A stretch of 53,188 nucleotides of DNA from the NCBI RefSeq assembly GCF_019443125.1, contig NZ_JAHYXK010000021.1, positions 1 to 53,188 of the forward strand. Direction: 5' to 3'. The position numbers and the translations under genes are program-made. Source of the DNA: Pontibacter aydingkolensis (GTDB taxonomy: Bacteria; Bacteroidota; Bacteroidia; Cytophagales; Hymenobacteraceae). Under the pieces are notes generated by a model. That model saw nothing but the letters and a program-made list of their open reading frames with translations, did no database searches and was not told the origin of the DNA. This document shows positions 8,690 through 17,875 of this stretch, piece by piece. Within the stretch, counting starts at the first letter, position 1. The number at the start of each line of letters is the position of its first letter.

Positions 8690-9688
8690 ATGAAAGCAAT
8701 ATACCTTGAAGCCATTAACAAGCCTTTTACCCTAATTGAAAAAGAGAAGCCAAAGGCTGGGCCAGGCGAGGCAGTAGTGCATGTAAAGGCCGCCGCCCTG
8801 AACCACCGTGATGTCTGGATACAGTATGGCCGCTATTTTACCAAAGACTACCCTACCATACTTGGCTCTGACTGCGCTGGTGTTGTAGCTGAAGTAGGAG
8901 ATGGTGTTGATAAGATCTGGCTTGGCAAAGAAGTGATTGTAGATCCCTCGTCTGATTGGGGAGATAACCCAAGGGCTCAGGGCAGAGATTTTAAAGTACT
9001 GGGCATGCCCGAAGACGGCGCCTTTGCTGAATACGTAAAAGTGCATGCAGCCAACCTGCACGAAAAGCCCGGTCACCTTACTTTTGAAGAAGCTGCAGCT
9101 TTGCCCCTTGGCGGTGTAACAGCTTACCGGGCCATGTTTACCAAGTGTAATATACAAGAAGGAGACAGAGTGCTGGTGACTGGTGCCGGGGGTGGAGTGG
9201 CCCTTTTTGCCATACAGTTTGCCGTAGCCATTGGTGCAGAAGTATGGGTAACCTCTGGCAGCGATGAGAAAATCGGCCTGGCGATGGATCTGGGAGCTAA
9301 AGATGGTATTAACTATAAAGCAGAAGACTGGGGCAAAGTGCTGAAGGAGAAAACCGGTGGCTTTGATGTGATTATAGATGGTGCTGCCGGTGAAGGCTTT
9401 GTGCAACTAGTTAAGTTAGCCAGACCTGGCGGGCGTATCGGTATGTATGGTGGCACCACAGGGATGATCGGACAGTTAAATCCAGCTGAGATTTTCTGGA
9501 AGCAGTTATCTATACATGGCAGTACAATGGGCACCGCCCAGGATTTTGCTCAAATGATCAAGCTAGTAGCTGAAAAAGAAATTCGCCCGGTAGTAGACAT
9601 AGTATATCCGCTGGAGAAAACCGAAGAAGCCATGCGTTATATGGAGGCCGGTAAGCAGTTTGGCAAGATTGTTTTAACTACAGATTAA
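8690..9688 (+). CDS. Zinc-type medium-chain dehydrogenase/quinone oxidoreductase (MDR)
   Basis: 332 residues. The N-terminal GroES-like domain ('GEAVVHVKAAALNHRDVWIQYG', 'LGSDCAGVVAEVGDGV') is followed by 'EEAAALPLGGVTAYRAMF' and a Rossmann domain with 'VLVTGAGGGVALFAIQFA', a Q-x-x-A type NAD(P) fold. The cluster of four Cys that binds structural zinc in true alcohol dehydrogenases is absent, which points to the quinone-reductase side of the superfamily. The substrate is unknown. The stop codon lies within the left arm of a 23-bp perfect inverted repeat (9683-9839). Confidence 0.88.
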   Translation: MKAIYLEAINKPFTLIEKEKPKAGPGEAVVHVKAAALNHRDVWIQYGRYFTKDYPTILGSDCAGVVAEVGDGVDKIWLGKEVIVDPSSDWGDNPRAQGRDFKVLGMPEDGAFAEYVKVHAANLHEKPGHLTFEEAAALPLGGVTAYRAMFTKCNIQEGDRVLVTGAGGGVALFAIQFAVAIGAEVWVTSGSDEKIGLAMDLGAKDGINYKAEDWGKVLKEKTGGFDVIIDGAAGEGFVQLVKLARPGGRIGMYGGTTGMIGQLNPAEIFWKQLSIHGSTMGTAQDFAQMIKLVAEKEIRPVVDIVYPLEKTEEAMRYMEAGKQFGKIVLTTD

Positions 9689-9839
9689 TGGGGATTTAAC
9701 TGATTGGATTGATTATTCTAGAAATAAGAAGACCCGCTGTTACACAAGAGCAGCGGGTCTTTTTTTAGTTTATAATTGGTCACTCTGTATTCTAATACAG
9801 AAAAAGAGATCAAATTAATCAGTTAAATCCCCATTAATC
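9683..9839. repeat. 157-bp palindromic element with 23-bp perfect inverted arms
   Basis: Arms at 9683-9705 (begins GATTAATGGGG) and 9817-9839 are exact reverse complements over 23 bp. They enclose a separate terminator hairpin. The left arm overlaps the last codons and stop of the MDR gene. The right arm ends 8 nt before the 3' end of the oligopeptidase gene. A degenerate relative of the arm sequence may lie at about 43311-43330. It has the architecture of a small palindromic repeat or MITE relic. Confidence 0.75.
9729..9767. terminator. Bidirectional terminator between convergent MDR and oligopeptidase genes
   Basis: AGACCCGCTG pairs with CAGCGGGTCT, followed by a T run on the plus strand and preceded by an A-rich stretch. 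It is nested inside the larger inverted repeat. Confidence 0.85.
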
Positions 9840-9847
9840 GTTGGTCT

Positions 9848-12055
9848 TTACTGATTCTGATCTAACAGACTGAGTAGGAATGCGTATTGCAAGGCTGTTT
9901 CTTTATAGCGTTGAAAACGTCCTGATGCACCACCATGCCCGGCTTCCATATTGGTATGGAGTAGTAATAGGTTGTCATCTGTCTTTATGTCCCGGAGCTT
10001 GGCTACCCATTTGGCCGGCTCCCAGTATTGTACCTGAGAATCGTGGAGCCCGGTTGTAACCAGCATGTTCGGGTAATTTTGTGCTTTTACGTTATCGTAT
10101 GGGGAGTAAGACAGCATGTAATCATAAGCATCTTTTTCTGCAGGATTGCCCCACTCGTCAAACTCACCGGTGGTTAAAGGTATGCTGGTGTCAAGCATGG
10201 TGGTAACAACATCCACGAAGGGTACAGCTGCTATCACACCTTTATAAAGCTCTGGCCTCATATTTACGACGGCACCCATCAGTAACCCTCCTGCGCTGCC
10301 ACCCATGGCAAACAGCTTGTCTGGTTTCGTATAGCCTTGCTCGATCAGGTATTCGGACGCATCAATAAAGTCGGTGAAGGTGTTCTTCTTCTTCATCATC
10401 TTACCTTCTTCGTACCATTTTCTACCCATCTCCTGTCCGCCCCGAATGTGTGCGATGGCATAAACAAAACCCCGGTCTAGCAGGCTGAGGCGCACAGAGC
10501 TAAAGCCTGGATTTGTACTGGAGCCATAAGAGCCATAGGCATACTGGAGGGTTGGATTGCTCCCATCCAGCTTTATCCCTTTTCTGTACACCAGAGAGAT
10601 TGGTATTTTGGTGCCATCGTCGGCAGTGGCGTAAATTCGTTTTGCTTCATAGCTCTCCGGGTTAAAGTTACCTACAACCTCTTCTCTCTTTTTGAGCTCC
10701 TGCTGTTTTGTCTCCATGTTATAGTCGTACACGGAGTTAGGTGTGGTAAGAGAGCTATACTGGTAGCGGAGTGTTTTGCTATCGAAATCCGGATTAATGC
10801 TGATGTAGGCAGTATAAGCCTCTTCACCGAAGTTGATATAATAGTCAGTTTTCGGATCGTTCCACTTCTTTATCCTGATCTGGGTAAGTCCGTTTTTACG
10901 TTCCTGTAGTGTCAGGTAATCCTTAAATATCTCAATACCCTCCAGCAGTACATCCTCACGGTGCGGTATTACATCTTTCCAGTTGGCTTTACCCGGCTTG
11001 CTTACAGGAGTCTGCACCAGTTTAAAGTTGGTGGCGGCGTCTTTATTGGTAACGATGTAGAACTTGTCACCAAAATGATCTACGCTGTACTCTAACCCAC
11101 GCTCCCGAGGTTGAATGACCTTGAATGTGCCGTTGGGGTTGTTGGCATCCAGGAAGCGATATTCGTTAGAGAGGGTTGAACCGGAGCCGATGATGATGTA
11201 TTTATCAGATTTGGTTTTGTATACAAATGTGCTAAACGTTTCGTCAGCTTCATGATATACTTCCTTGTCCTGTGAGGCGGGTGTGCCTAACGTATGCTTG
11301 AAAATTTTATAAGAACGAAGTGCCGGGTCCTTTACAGTATAATACACTGTCTTGTTATCATTAGCCCATACTGCCCCACCTGTTGTGTTAGGAATTCGGT
11401 CTTTTAGCATCTGGCCAGTACTTAAATCTTTGAACCGGATGGTGTACTTGCGGCGGCTAACAGTGTCTTCGCCAAAAGCCAGAAGCTTGTTGTTCGGGCT
11501 AACGTTCATACCTGACGCCGCATAGTAGTTTAAGCCTTCAGCACGTTCATTTGCATTTACCATTACCTCTTCCGGCGCGGTTAAGCTACCTTTCTTACGG
11601 GCATAGATCGGGTATTCTTTGCCAGTCTCATATCGGGTGTAATACCAATACCCGTCATCTTTGAACGGAACTGACTCGTCCTGCTGCTTAATGCGCCCTA
11701 CTATCTCCTGGTAAAGCTTCTGCTGCAGGTCTTCTGTGTCGGCCATTACTTTTTTAGTGTAGTCATTTTCTGCGTTCAGGTAAGCAATCACCTCCGGGTC
11801 TTCGCGCTGGTTAAGCCAATAGTAGTTGTCTGTGCGCGTATTGCCGTGCATGGTTAGCTGCTTCGGTTCCTTTTTAGCGATGGGAGGCTTTGGTGCAGTT
11901 ACATTAGCTGTCTCGCTGGTGGGAGTTGTTGTTACCTGCTCAGTAGAGGAAGCACTGGTGCCAGAGGTGTTGCTAGGAGAGCAACTGCTTAAAAGCCAGA
12001 CTGGAGCAGCAGCAAGTATCATTGCTGTTAGCCTGATATTCAATGTTTTTCTCAT
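9848..12055 (-). CDS. ptrB: Oligopeptidase B-like S9A peptidase, lipoprotein
   Basis: 735 residues. The signal peptide ends in a lipobox (WLLSSC), so the enzyme is probably lipid-anchored, unlike the cytosolic E. coli protease II. 'YYWLNQREDPEVIAYLNAEN' opens the S9A propeller. The hydrolase domain has MGGSAGG with nucleophile Ser587, 'TTGLHDSQVQYWEP' with the catalytic Asp, and 'GHGGASGRF' with the His. Oligopeptidase B cleaves short peptides after Arg or Lys; retention of that specificity here is inferred from family. A Ser/Thr-rich linker (about 27-50) follows the lipobox. Only one AAGTATA heptamer lies in the gene, well below the window average. Confidence 0.92.
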   Translation of the reverse strand: MRKTLNIRLTAMILAAAPVWLLSSCSPSNTSGTSASSTEQVTTTPTSETANVTAPKPPIAKKEPKQLTMHGNTRTDNYYWLNQREDPEVIAYLNAENDYTKKVMADTEDLQQKLYQEIVGRIKQQDESVPFKDDGYWYYTRYETGKEYPIYARKKGSLTAPEEVMVNANERAEGLNYYAASGMNVSPNNKLLAFGEDTVSRRKYTIRFKDLSTGQMLKDRIPNTTGGAVWANDNKTVYYTVKDPALRSYKIFKHTLGTPASQDKEVYHEADETFSTFVYKTKSDKYIIIGSGSTLSNEYRFLDANNPNGTFKVIQPRERGLEYSVDHFGDKFYIVTNKDAATNFKLVQTPVSKPGKANWKDVIPHREDVLLEGIEIFKDYLTLQERKNGLTQIRIKKWNDPKTDYYINFGEEAYTAYISINPDFDSKTLRYQYSSLTTPNSVYDYNMETKQQELKKREEVVGNFNPESYEAKRIYATADDGTKIPISLVYRKGIKLDGSNPTLQYAYGSYGSSTNPGFSSVRLSLLDRGFVYAIAHIRGGQEMGRKWYEEGKMMKKKNTFTDFIDASEYLIEQGYTKPDKLFAMGGSAGGLLMGAVVNMRPELYKGVIAAVPFVDVVTTMLDTSIPLTTGEFDEWGNPAEKDAYDYMLSYSPYDNVKAQNYPNMLVTTGLHDSQVQYWEPAKWVAKLRDIKTDDNLLLLHTNMEAGHGGASGRFQRYKETALQYAFLLSLLDQNQ

Positions 12056-12208
12056 ATCGGTTTATATGTTGTTTTGTTTGTATAAGCTTTACTAAAGTAT
12101 AAGCAGTAGGTCAATTAAAGCCATGCAGAAAATAAAAGCAAACCAAAAAGTTATGCATGCAGCATACTTTTTATTATCTTGAGTCTCACTTAAACGCAAA
12201 CCTAAACT

Positions 12209-12463
12209 ATGACTACGCAAGCAGAATTTGAAAGTGCAGTAGAAAGATCGAAATCCTTAACTGAGCGGCCATCCAATGATGTGCTGTTGCAGTTGTACGC
12301 ACTATTTAAACAGGCGACTGAAGGAGATGTGAACACAGAGCGCCCTGGTGGTTTTGATTTTAAAAACATCGCCAAATGGGATGCCTGGAAAAAACAGGAA
12401 GGCAAAAGCAGCGAGGAAGCACGTGCAGAGTATGTGGCACTGGTGAACAGGCTGGCTTCATAA
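12209..12463 (+). CDS. Acyl-CoA-binding protein (ACBP)
   Basis: 84 residues, the full length of the ACBP four-helix fold. Signature positions are present: 'LYALFKQATEGDVNTERPG' and 'KWDAWKKQEGKSSEEARAEYVALV', including the Tyr/Lys residues that contact the CoA moiety. ACBP binds medium and long acyl-CoA esters and buffers their free concentration in the cytosol. It is common in eukaryotes but patchy in bacteria, and is found in some Bacteroidota. There is no operon partner: the divergent neighbour is oligopeptidase B and a terminator follows. Confidence 0.93.
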   Translation: MTTQAEFESAVERSKSLTERPSNDVLLQLYALFKQATEGDVNTERPGGFDFKNIAKWDAWKKQEGKSSEEARAEYVALVNRLAS

Positions 12464-12490
12464 AAAGTATAGTTAATAAGCTAGCTTAAG

Positions 12491-12520
12491 GCTTCTTCTG
12501 TTAAAGGAGAAGCTTTTTTT
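12491..12520 (+). terminator. Terminator after ACBP
   Basis: GCTTCT-TCTGTTAAAGG-AGAAGC followed by seven T residues. Confidence 0.75.
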
Positions 12521-12737
12521 GTGCCTGCCGGAATTGTAAATAAACGGTAAGGGTAGGATGAATTAGTCCTTCTATACTTGTATAGAGATGTTTATGTATA
12601 GTAGTGAATTGTAATATTTAGGTTGTGTGTAAAAAAAACAAATGCAATAACAACCTAAAATAATCACATTTATAGAATATAGACGTATAAGTCATTTGTT
12701 ATTAACTAAGTTCTATAGCTCACATAAACATTTACTT

Positions 12738-15707
12738 ATGAAAAAAAATTACCCGATCAAGCTGCTATTACTGCTGCTCATGATGGTCCCAATGGTGCTT
12801 TATGCTCAGACCACTGTGCGAGGAATCGTTACAGATGCAGGAAAAGGTACTCCCTTACCTGGTGTTAGTGTTGTAGTAGTAGGCACTACCCAGGGTACAA
12901 CCACAGATGCTGAGGGCAGCTACAGCATCCAATTACCCTCTGCTACAGGCAAACTCACTTTTTCCTATCTAGGCTTTGTATCACAAACCATAGATGTTAC
13001 GCCTGCAGTTAATGTACTGAACGTTGAGCTAAAGGAGAGACTAACCAACCTCAGTGAGGTAGTGATTACCGGATTGGCTACAACTGTAAAACGCACTAAT
13101 GCGGCAAATGCAGTGTCATCGCTTAACACCCGCGAAATTACCGGTATCACTACACCTCAAACGGTTGATGGCGCTATAAGCGGTAAGCTGGTAGGTGCTA
13201 ATATTGTAGCTAACTCAGGAGCACCTGGTGGAGGTATGGCCATGAAGCTACGGGGTATTACCTCTATCTTTGGCAATGCGCAACCTTTGTTTGTAATAGA
13301 CGGGATAATAATCGACAACTCATCCATTTCAGCTGGTCTGAACTCTGTTACAAATGCAGCAGGTGGAGGAAGTTCGTCTAACCAGGATAACGCCTCTAAC
13401 CGTATTGCCGATATCAACCCTGCTGATATAGAAAGTATAGAAGTACTGAAAGGTGCCTCCGCTGCCGCTATTTATGGTTCTCTTGCCTCTGCCGGTGTGG
13501 TAATAATAACAACAAAACGCGGTGCAATAGGCAAAACACTCGTAGACTTCTCTCAGGATATAGGTATTACACGTATTTCCAACACACTGGGCATGCGCAC
13601 CTACACAGAAGAAAGAGTAAGAAAATCTTTTGGAGCTGCAGCGGTGCCCCTATTTCTGGAGGCGCAACAACAGAACCGGTTTATTGATTATGAAGAAGAG
13701 CTATACGGCAATACAGGTTTGCTGCTGAACTCAAGGCTAAACGTGAGTGGTGGCACCGAGAAAACCCGCTTTTTTGTTGGTGGGCTTGTTCAGGATGAAG
13801 AAGGAATTATTGAAAGAACTGGTTATAAGAAGAAATCTATCCGGTTCAATCTTGATCACATACTATCGGATCGGTTTGACTTTAGTCTTACCTCCAACTA
13901 TATAAACTCTGAAAGTGACCGTGGACTAACGAACAACGATAACGCCGGTGTATCTTTCGGTGTGGCACTATCCTCTACGCCCAGCTTTATAGACCTGCGA
14001 CCAAATGATGATGGGGTATATCCTGAAAACCCTTTTGCAGGATCTAACTTTTTGCAGACACGTGATCTGATTACAAACAGAGAGTCTACAGACAGGTTTT
14101 TAGGAGGACTTACACTAAATACCCAACTACAAAGAGGTGAAACTAGCAATACAAAACTTGTAATTCGTGGAGGGCTTGATTTCTACAACCTTCGAACAAC
14201 TGCTATTTTCCCAAGTATACTGCAGTTCCAGATAAAGGGACCATCGGCTACACAGGGAGCATCCATTCAGGGTAATGCCTATAACCTGAATACGAACTAC
14301 GCAGCGTTTATAGTAAACAACCTTTCGCTTGCGGACGACAACCTCACGTTTACATCAACACTCGGCGCAACACGGGAAAACTTCAACCAGAACCAGATAC
14401 TGAATGTGGCTACCCGTTTGATAGGTGACCAAACCAACCTGGATCAGTCTGGCGCTGTAAGCGTTTCTCAGAACAGGTTGATTACCCGTAACAAAGGTCT
14501 TTTCTTTCAGGAGGAGGTAAACTACAGAGACCGCATTATTGCAACGGCAGGTCTGCGCTTAGATAAGTCATCTGATAATGCTGATGTAAACGAGTTCCAG
14601 GCTTTTCCAAAGGCATCATTGGCAGTTAACCTGGCCAACTTTGACTTTTGGCAAATAGAAACGATAAACCTATTCAAACTGCGTGTGGCTTATGGTCAGT
14701 CTGGTGGGTTTCCGCCGTTCGGTGCAAAGTATACTTCGTTTGTGCCGTTTAACACAGGCGGCTTACCAGGGCTGATACCAGCTGCTCAAAGAGGTAACGA
14801 TGAGATAAAGCAGGAGCGCCAGAAAGAACTGGAGGCTGGCCTGGATGTGTCTATTCTGGATGACAAGATAATTTTCGAGGGAACGGTTTACAACAAAACG
14901 GTGAAAGACCTGATTCTTTTTCAGAATGTTCCCGGATCATCCGGATTTACAACGCGTGTAGTAAACGGCGGTGAGCTGCAGAACAAAGGAGTTGAGCTTG
15001 CTTTAAACACTATTCCTTTCGAAACTCCTTCAATTAAATGGAATTCACGGATCAGCTACTGGCTTAACCGTTCAGAGATTACAGAGCTTAATGTTCCGGC
15101 TTTCCCGCTTGGGGCTTTTGGTACAACACTTGGTACCTTCTTTATAGAGGAGGGCGAGTCTGCTACACAAATAAAAGGTATCAGAGGCGATCAGGGTGTG
15201 GTGAAACTCGGAGATGCCCAGCCCGACTTCCAGATGAACTTCCACAACTTTCTTACTATAAAGCAAAACCTTACCTTCTCGTTCTTACTGCACTGGAAAA
15301 AGGGTGGCGATAATATAAACCTAACTGAGCTTTTAACTGACCTTGGAGGCACTTCACCGGATTTTGATGATGACGACAACGGAGATGGTGTTACTAATGC
15401 TCAGGAACGTATAAACGCACTTGGAGCATCAGCAGAGCCATTCGTACAAGATGCCTCTTACCTGAGGTTGCGCGAGATAGGTTTATACTACGATCTGCCA
15501 GCGCCGACACTGCGAAATGTCTTTGGCTCCCTAGTGCGAAACCTGAAAGTGGGTGTATCTGCAAACAACGTATTTGTAATAACTGATTACCGTGGCTACG
15601 ATCCGGAAGTATCTAATTTTGGTGCTAATGGGCTCTCGACAGGTGTGGATGTTACTCCTTTCCCGCCATCCAGAAGAATGTTTTTCCACTTTATGATTGG
15701 CTTCTAA
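12738..15707 (+). CDS. SusC/RagA family TonB-linked outer membrane protein
   Basis: 989 residues from the ATG at 12738. A TTG 42 nt upstream is also in frame, but the ATG places MKK directly before the hydrophobic signal (ending VLYAQ). Domains in order are a carboxypeptidase-D-like regulatory domain (about 24-110, 'VRGIVTDAGKGTPLPGVSVVV...GTTTDAEGSYSI'), a plug ('GKLVGANIV...MKLRGITSIFGNAQPLFVIDG', 'IESIEVLKGASAAAIYGSLASAGVVIITTKRG') and a 22-strand barrel ending in an aromatic residue (IGF). It imports oligomers with its SusD partner using TonB energy. The partner begins 17 nt downstream, so the two are an operon. No glycoside hydrolase, peptidase or regulator is attached, so the substrate cannot be called. 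Confidence 0.95.
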   Translation: MKKNYPIKLLLLLLMMVPMVLYAQTTVRGIVTDAGKGTPLPGVSVVVVGTTQGTTTDAEGSYSIQLPSATGKLTFSYLGFVSQTIDVTPAVNVLNVELKERLTNLSEVVITGLATTVKRTNAANAVSSLNTREITGITTPQTVDGAISGKLVGANIVANSGAPGGGMAMKLRGITSIFGNAQPLFVIDGIIIDNSSISAGLNSVTNAAGGGSSSNQDNASNRIADINPADIESIEVLKGASAAAIYGSLASAGVVIITTKRGAIGKTLVDFSQDIGITRISNTLGMRTYTEERVRKSFGAAAVPLFLEAQQQNRFIDYEEELYGNTGLLLNSRLNVSGGTEKTRFFVGGLVQDEEGIIERTGYKKKSIRFNLDHILSDRFDFSLTSNYINSESDRGLTNNDNAGVSFGVALSSTPSFIDLRPNDDGVYPENPFAGSNFLQTRDLITNRESTDRFLGGLTLNTQLQRGETSNTKLVIRGGLDFYNLRTTAIFPSILQFQIKGPSATQGASIQGNAYNLNTNYAAFIVNNLSLADDNLTFTSTLGATRENFNQNQILNVATRLIGDQTNLDQSGAVSVSQNRLITRNKGLFFQEEVNYRDRIIATAGLRLDKSSDNADVNEFQAFPKASLAVNLANFDFWQIETINLFKLRVAYGQSGGFPPFGAKYTSFVPFNTGGLPGLIPAAQRGNDEIKQERQKELEAGLDVSILDDKIIFEGTVYNKTVKDLILFQNVPGSSGFTTRVVNGGELQNKGVELALNTIPFETPSIKWNSRISYWLNRSEITELNVPAFPLGAFGTTLGTFFIEEGESATQIKGIRGDQGVVKLGDAQPDFQMNFHNFLTIKQNLTFSFLLHWKKGGDNINLTELLTDLGGTSPDFDDDDNGDGVTNAQERINALGASAEPFVQDASYLRLREIGLYYDLPAPTLRNVFGSLVRNLKVGVSANNVFVITDYRGYDPEVSNFGANGLSTGVDVTPFPPSRRMFFHFMIGF

Positions 15708-15724
15708 CCTAACCAGACTCAGAC

Positions 15725-17071
15725 ATGAAAAATAATTCCATAAAGTATAAGTTTGGCATCTGCGCCATTGCGCTTTCGCTTGTCTTTCCGTCCTGCGAAA
15801 TAGAGGATATTCCTGATCCAAATAACCCTACCATCGAGTCGGTGTTGGAGAATGCTGGCATACCTTCCCTCAACAACCTGGTTACAGGAACAGAGGCAGC
15901 CATGCGCATCGACATCGGTACATACTATGATGATGTGGGCGTAGTAGGGCGCGAATACTATCGCTTTTCTGGCGCTGACCCGCGCTTTACCTCTGATTTG
16001 CTTGGTGCTGGAAACGCTGTGCTGGACAATAATACGTTTTATACCACACGCCCATGGAACGCCAGATACCGGGCAGTAAAAAATGCCAACATTCTCATCT
16101 CTTCTGCTAACAACACGAATCAGATCACTGAGGAGCAAAAGCAGGGTTATTTAGGCTTTGCCAAAACAATAAAGGCGCATCAGTTGCTCATGAACCTGAC
16201 GCTGATGAATGAGAACGGTATTCGCGTGGACGTGGATGACCCTGATAACCTTGGGCCTGTGGTTGATAGGCCTGCAGCCTTAACGGCTATCGCAGCATTA
16301 TTAGATGAGGCGCAGACGCATTTACAAGGTGCCGGAGAAACATTTCCGTTTTCTTTGTCAAGTGGCTACCAGGATTTGGTTAACGCGGATCCTAAGGATC
16401 CCTTTGGGCCTGATGAGTTTCTAGAGTTTAACCGTGCCCTTGCTGCTCGTGTGGCCGTGTACCGGGAAAATTTTGGTGCTGCACTGCAGGCACTTCAAGG
16501 GTCCTTCCTGGAGCTGAATACGAATTTTAACAAAGGAATATACTATACTTTCAGTGATGCATCTGGGGATATTGTGAATCCGCTTTTCATTGGGCGTAAC
16601 GCTAAGGGAGAACTGCGCCTTGCTCACCCTAGCTTTGTAACTGATGCTACGCCTGGGGACGACCGCCTGTCGAAGGTCGCCTTGCGTGATGAGCCGGCGA
16701 CACAGAGCGGCTTAACCAGCCGGTATGATATAACAGTATTCAGCTCCAACACAGATCCTGTGCCTATAATCAGGAACGAAGAGTTGATCCTTATTTATGC
16801 GGAGGCAAAAATACAGACAGACGCTTTGCTTGATGCTGTAAGTGCCCTTAACATCATTCGCACTGGCCATGGACTACAGCCCTATACAGGTCTGGTTACA
16901 AAAGATGCTCTGATCAATGAGATGCTCCGGCAGCGCCGCTACTCTCTGTTTTTTGAAGGGCACCGCTGGATTGATTTACGCCGATACAACAGATTGGGTC
17001 AACTGCCGATAGATCGTCCCGGTGATGATGTGTGGGTGAGCTTCCCGATTCCTTTTAATGAAGGGACATAG
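15725..17071 (+). CDS. SusD/RagB family outer membrane lipoprotein
   Basis: 448 residues. The lipobox VFPSC gives Cys near residue 24, so it is a surface lipoprotein. The N-terminal 'NLVTGTEAAMRIDIGTYYDD' and the C-terminal 'LIYAEAKIQTD...ALNIIRTGHGLQPYTG...LRQRRYSLFFEGHRWIDLRRYNRL' are classic SusD segments; the last is the most conserved part of the family. It captures substrate above the SusC barrel. The start lies 17 nt after susC, and the operon ends at a 15-bp stem terminator at 17085. It is shorter than starch-binding SusD (about 550 aa), within the range for smaller relatives. Confidence 0.95.
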   Translation: MKNNSIKYKFGICAIALSLVFPSCEIEDIPDPNNPTIESVLENAGIPSLNNLVTGTEAAMRIDIGTYYDDVGVVGREYYRFSGADPRFTSDLLGAGNAVLDNNTFYTTRPWNARYRAVKNANILISSANNTNQITEEQKQGYLGFAKTIKAHQLLMNLTLMNENGIRVDVDDPDNLGPVVDRPAALTAIAALLDEAQTHLQGAGETFPFSLSSGYQDLVNADPKDPFGPDEFLEFNRALAARVAVYRENFGAALQALQGSFLELNTNFNKGIYYTFSDASGDIVNPLFIGRNAKGELRLAHPSFVTDATPGDDRLSKVALRDEPATQSGLTSRYDITVFSSNTDPVPIIRNEELILIYAEAKIQTDALLDAVSALNIIRTGHGLQPYTGLVTKDALINEMLRQRRYSLFFEGHRWIDLRRYNRLGQLPIDRPGDDVWVSFPIPFNEGT

Positions 17072-17084
17072 ATGGAACAGTAGT

Positions 17085-17122
17085 AAACTAAAAGAGGGGA
17101 TGCAAAGCCCCTCTTTTAGTTT
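17085..17122. terminator. Bidirectional terminator, 15-bp perfect stem
   Basis: AAACTAAAAGAGGGG (17085-17099) pairs perfectly with 17108-17122. It lies between the susCD operon and the convergent DUF2007 gene, whose stop codon (17116) falls inside the right arm. Confidence 0.9.
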
Positions 17123-17559
17123 GATTTCCAGGTATGGCCACATTCGTGACAGGTGTACTTTCTACGATTTAAGAATGGCAGCGGAAAGCCCAGGAACAGG
17201 TAACTGATCGAGAAAATAGTTTTATTGAATTTTACTTGTTCCACATTGTCGGAGCCGCAGTTAGGGCAGGTGTTTACAACCTCGTGCTCCTGCATGGGCG
17301 GTGCCAGTTCTATCGTATCGTAGTCGAAAACGGTATTGCCCTCTCGAATGCGGGTAAGTATGGCTTTGGCCTCCATTACATCGGTTTCAGGTACTTTGAG
17401 CTTTACGCCGCCAACGGCTGTGGCATAAAAAGGCTGTACCCCTACAATGTTCTCGTCACCCAAAAAACAAAGTATACCCTCTGCTTCCAAACGCCCTTTC
17501 AGAATGTGGGCTTCGGTTACATGATTAAAAGTGGCGATTGTTATCAGGCGCTCAGCCAT
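17116..17559 (-). CDS. DUF2007 domain protein with C-terminal zinc ribbon
   Basis: 147 residues. The first about 70 ('LITIATFNHVTEAHILKGRLEAEGILCFLGDE...GGVKLKVPETDVMEAKAIL') match the DUF2007 'putative signal transducing protein' ferredoxin-like fold. The C-terminal part has a zinc ribbon, C-P-N-C-G at about 98-102 and C-H-E-C-G at about 137-141, around a hydrophobic patch (ISYLFLGFPLPFL). Role unknown. It lies 9 nt downstream of the CDGSH gene on the same strand, so the two are likely co-transcribed. Confidence 0.8.
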   Translation of the reverse strand: MAERLITIATFNHVTEAHILKGRLEAEGILCFLGDENIVGVQPFYATAVGGVKLKVPETDVMEAKAILTRIREGNTVFDYDTIELAPPMQEHEVVNTCPNCGSDNVEQVKFNKTIFSISYLFLGFPLPFLNRRKYTCHECGHTWKSN

Positions 17560-17568
17560 ACTTTTTAG

Positions 17569-17790
17569 TTATTTCTTAGGAGGCAGATCAAATGCCTCGG
17601 CTTCGTGCTCAAAGTGTCCTTTATGCGATCCGTCGCAAAAAGGTTTGTTCTTAGAAAGGCCGCAACGACAGATGGACACCAGCTCTCTGCCACCCAGGCC
17701 GTATATATTTCCGTTTTTGTCTACAATCTCAAACTCGCCCTCTACACGTAGCGAGCCATTGTTATTTACAGTAAGTCTAGTTTTTGCCAT
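17569..17790 (-). CDS. CDGSH iron-sulfur domain protein
   Basis: 73 residues from the ATG at 17790; a TTG 27 nt upstream is less likely. 'CRCGLSKNKPFCDGSHKGHF' is the complete CDGSH cluster motif with ligands Cys41, Cys43, Cys52 and His56 for a [2Fe-2S] centre. There is no membrane anchor, so it is a soluble bacterial mitoNEET-like protein. Function is probably redox or cluster transfer, by family analogy. It is followed after 9 nt by the DUF2007/zinc-ribbon gene. Confidence 0.92.
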   Translation of the reverse strand: MAKTRLTVNNNGSLRVEGEFEIVDKNGNIYGLGGRELVSICRCGLSKNKPFCDGSHKGHFEHEAEAFDLPPKK

Positions 17791-17875
17791 CAGTATTCTG
17801 GGTTTAAGTATAAACAAATATACTGAATTTTAAATTGGGTTATAAGCATTGTTACGATACTGCAAGTATAAAATA

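Noticed and set aside
12696..12737. Upstream TTG start for SusC
   Set aside because: Adds polar residues before the signal peptide; the ATG at 12738 gives a normal MKK signal.
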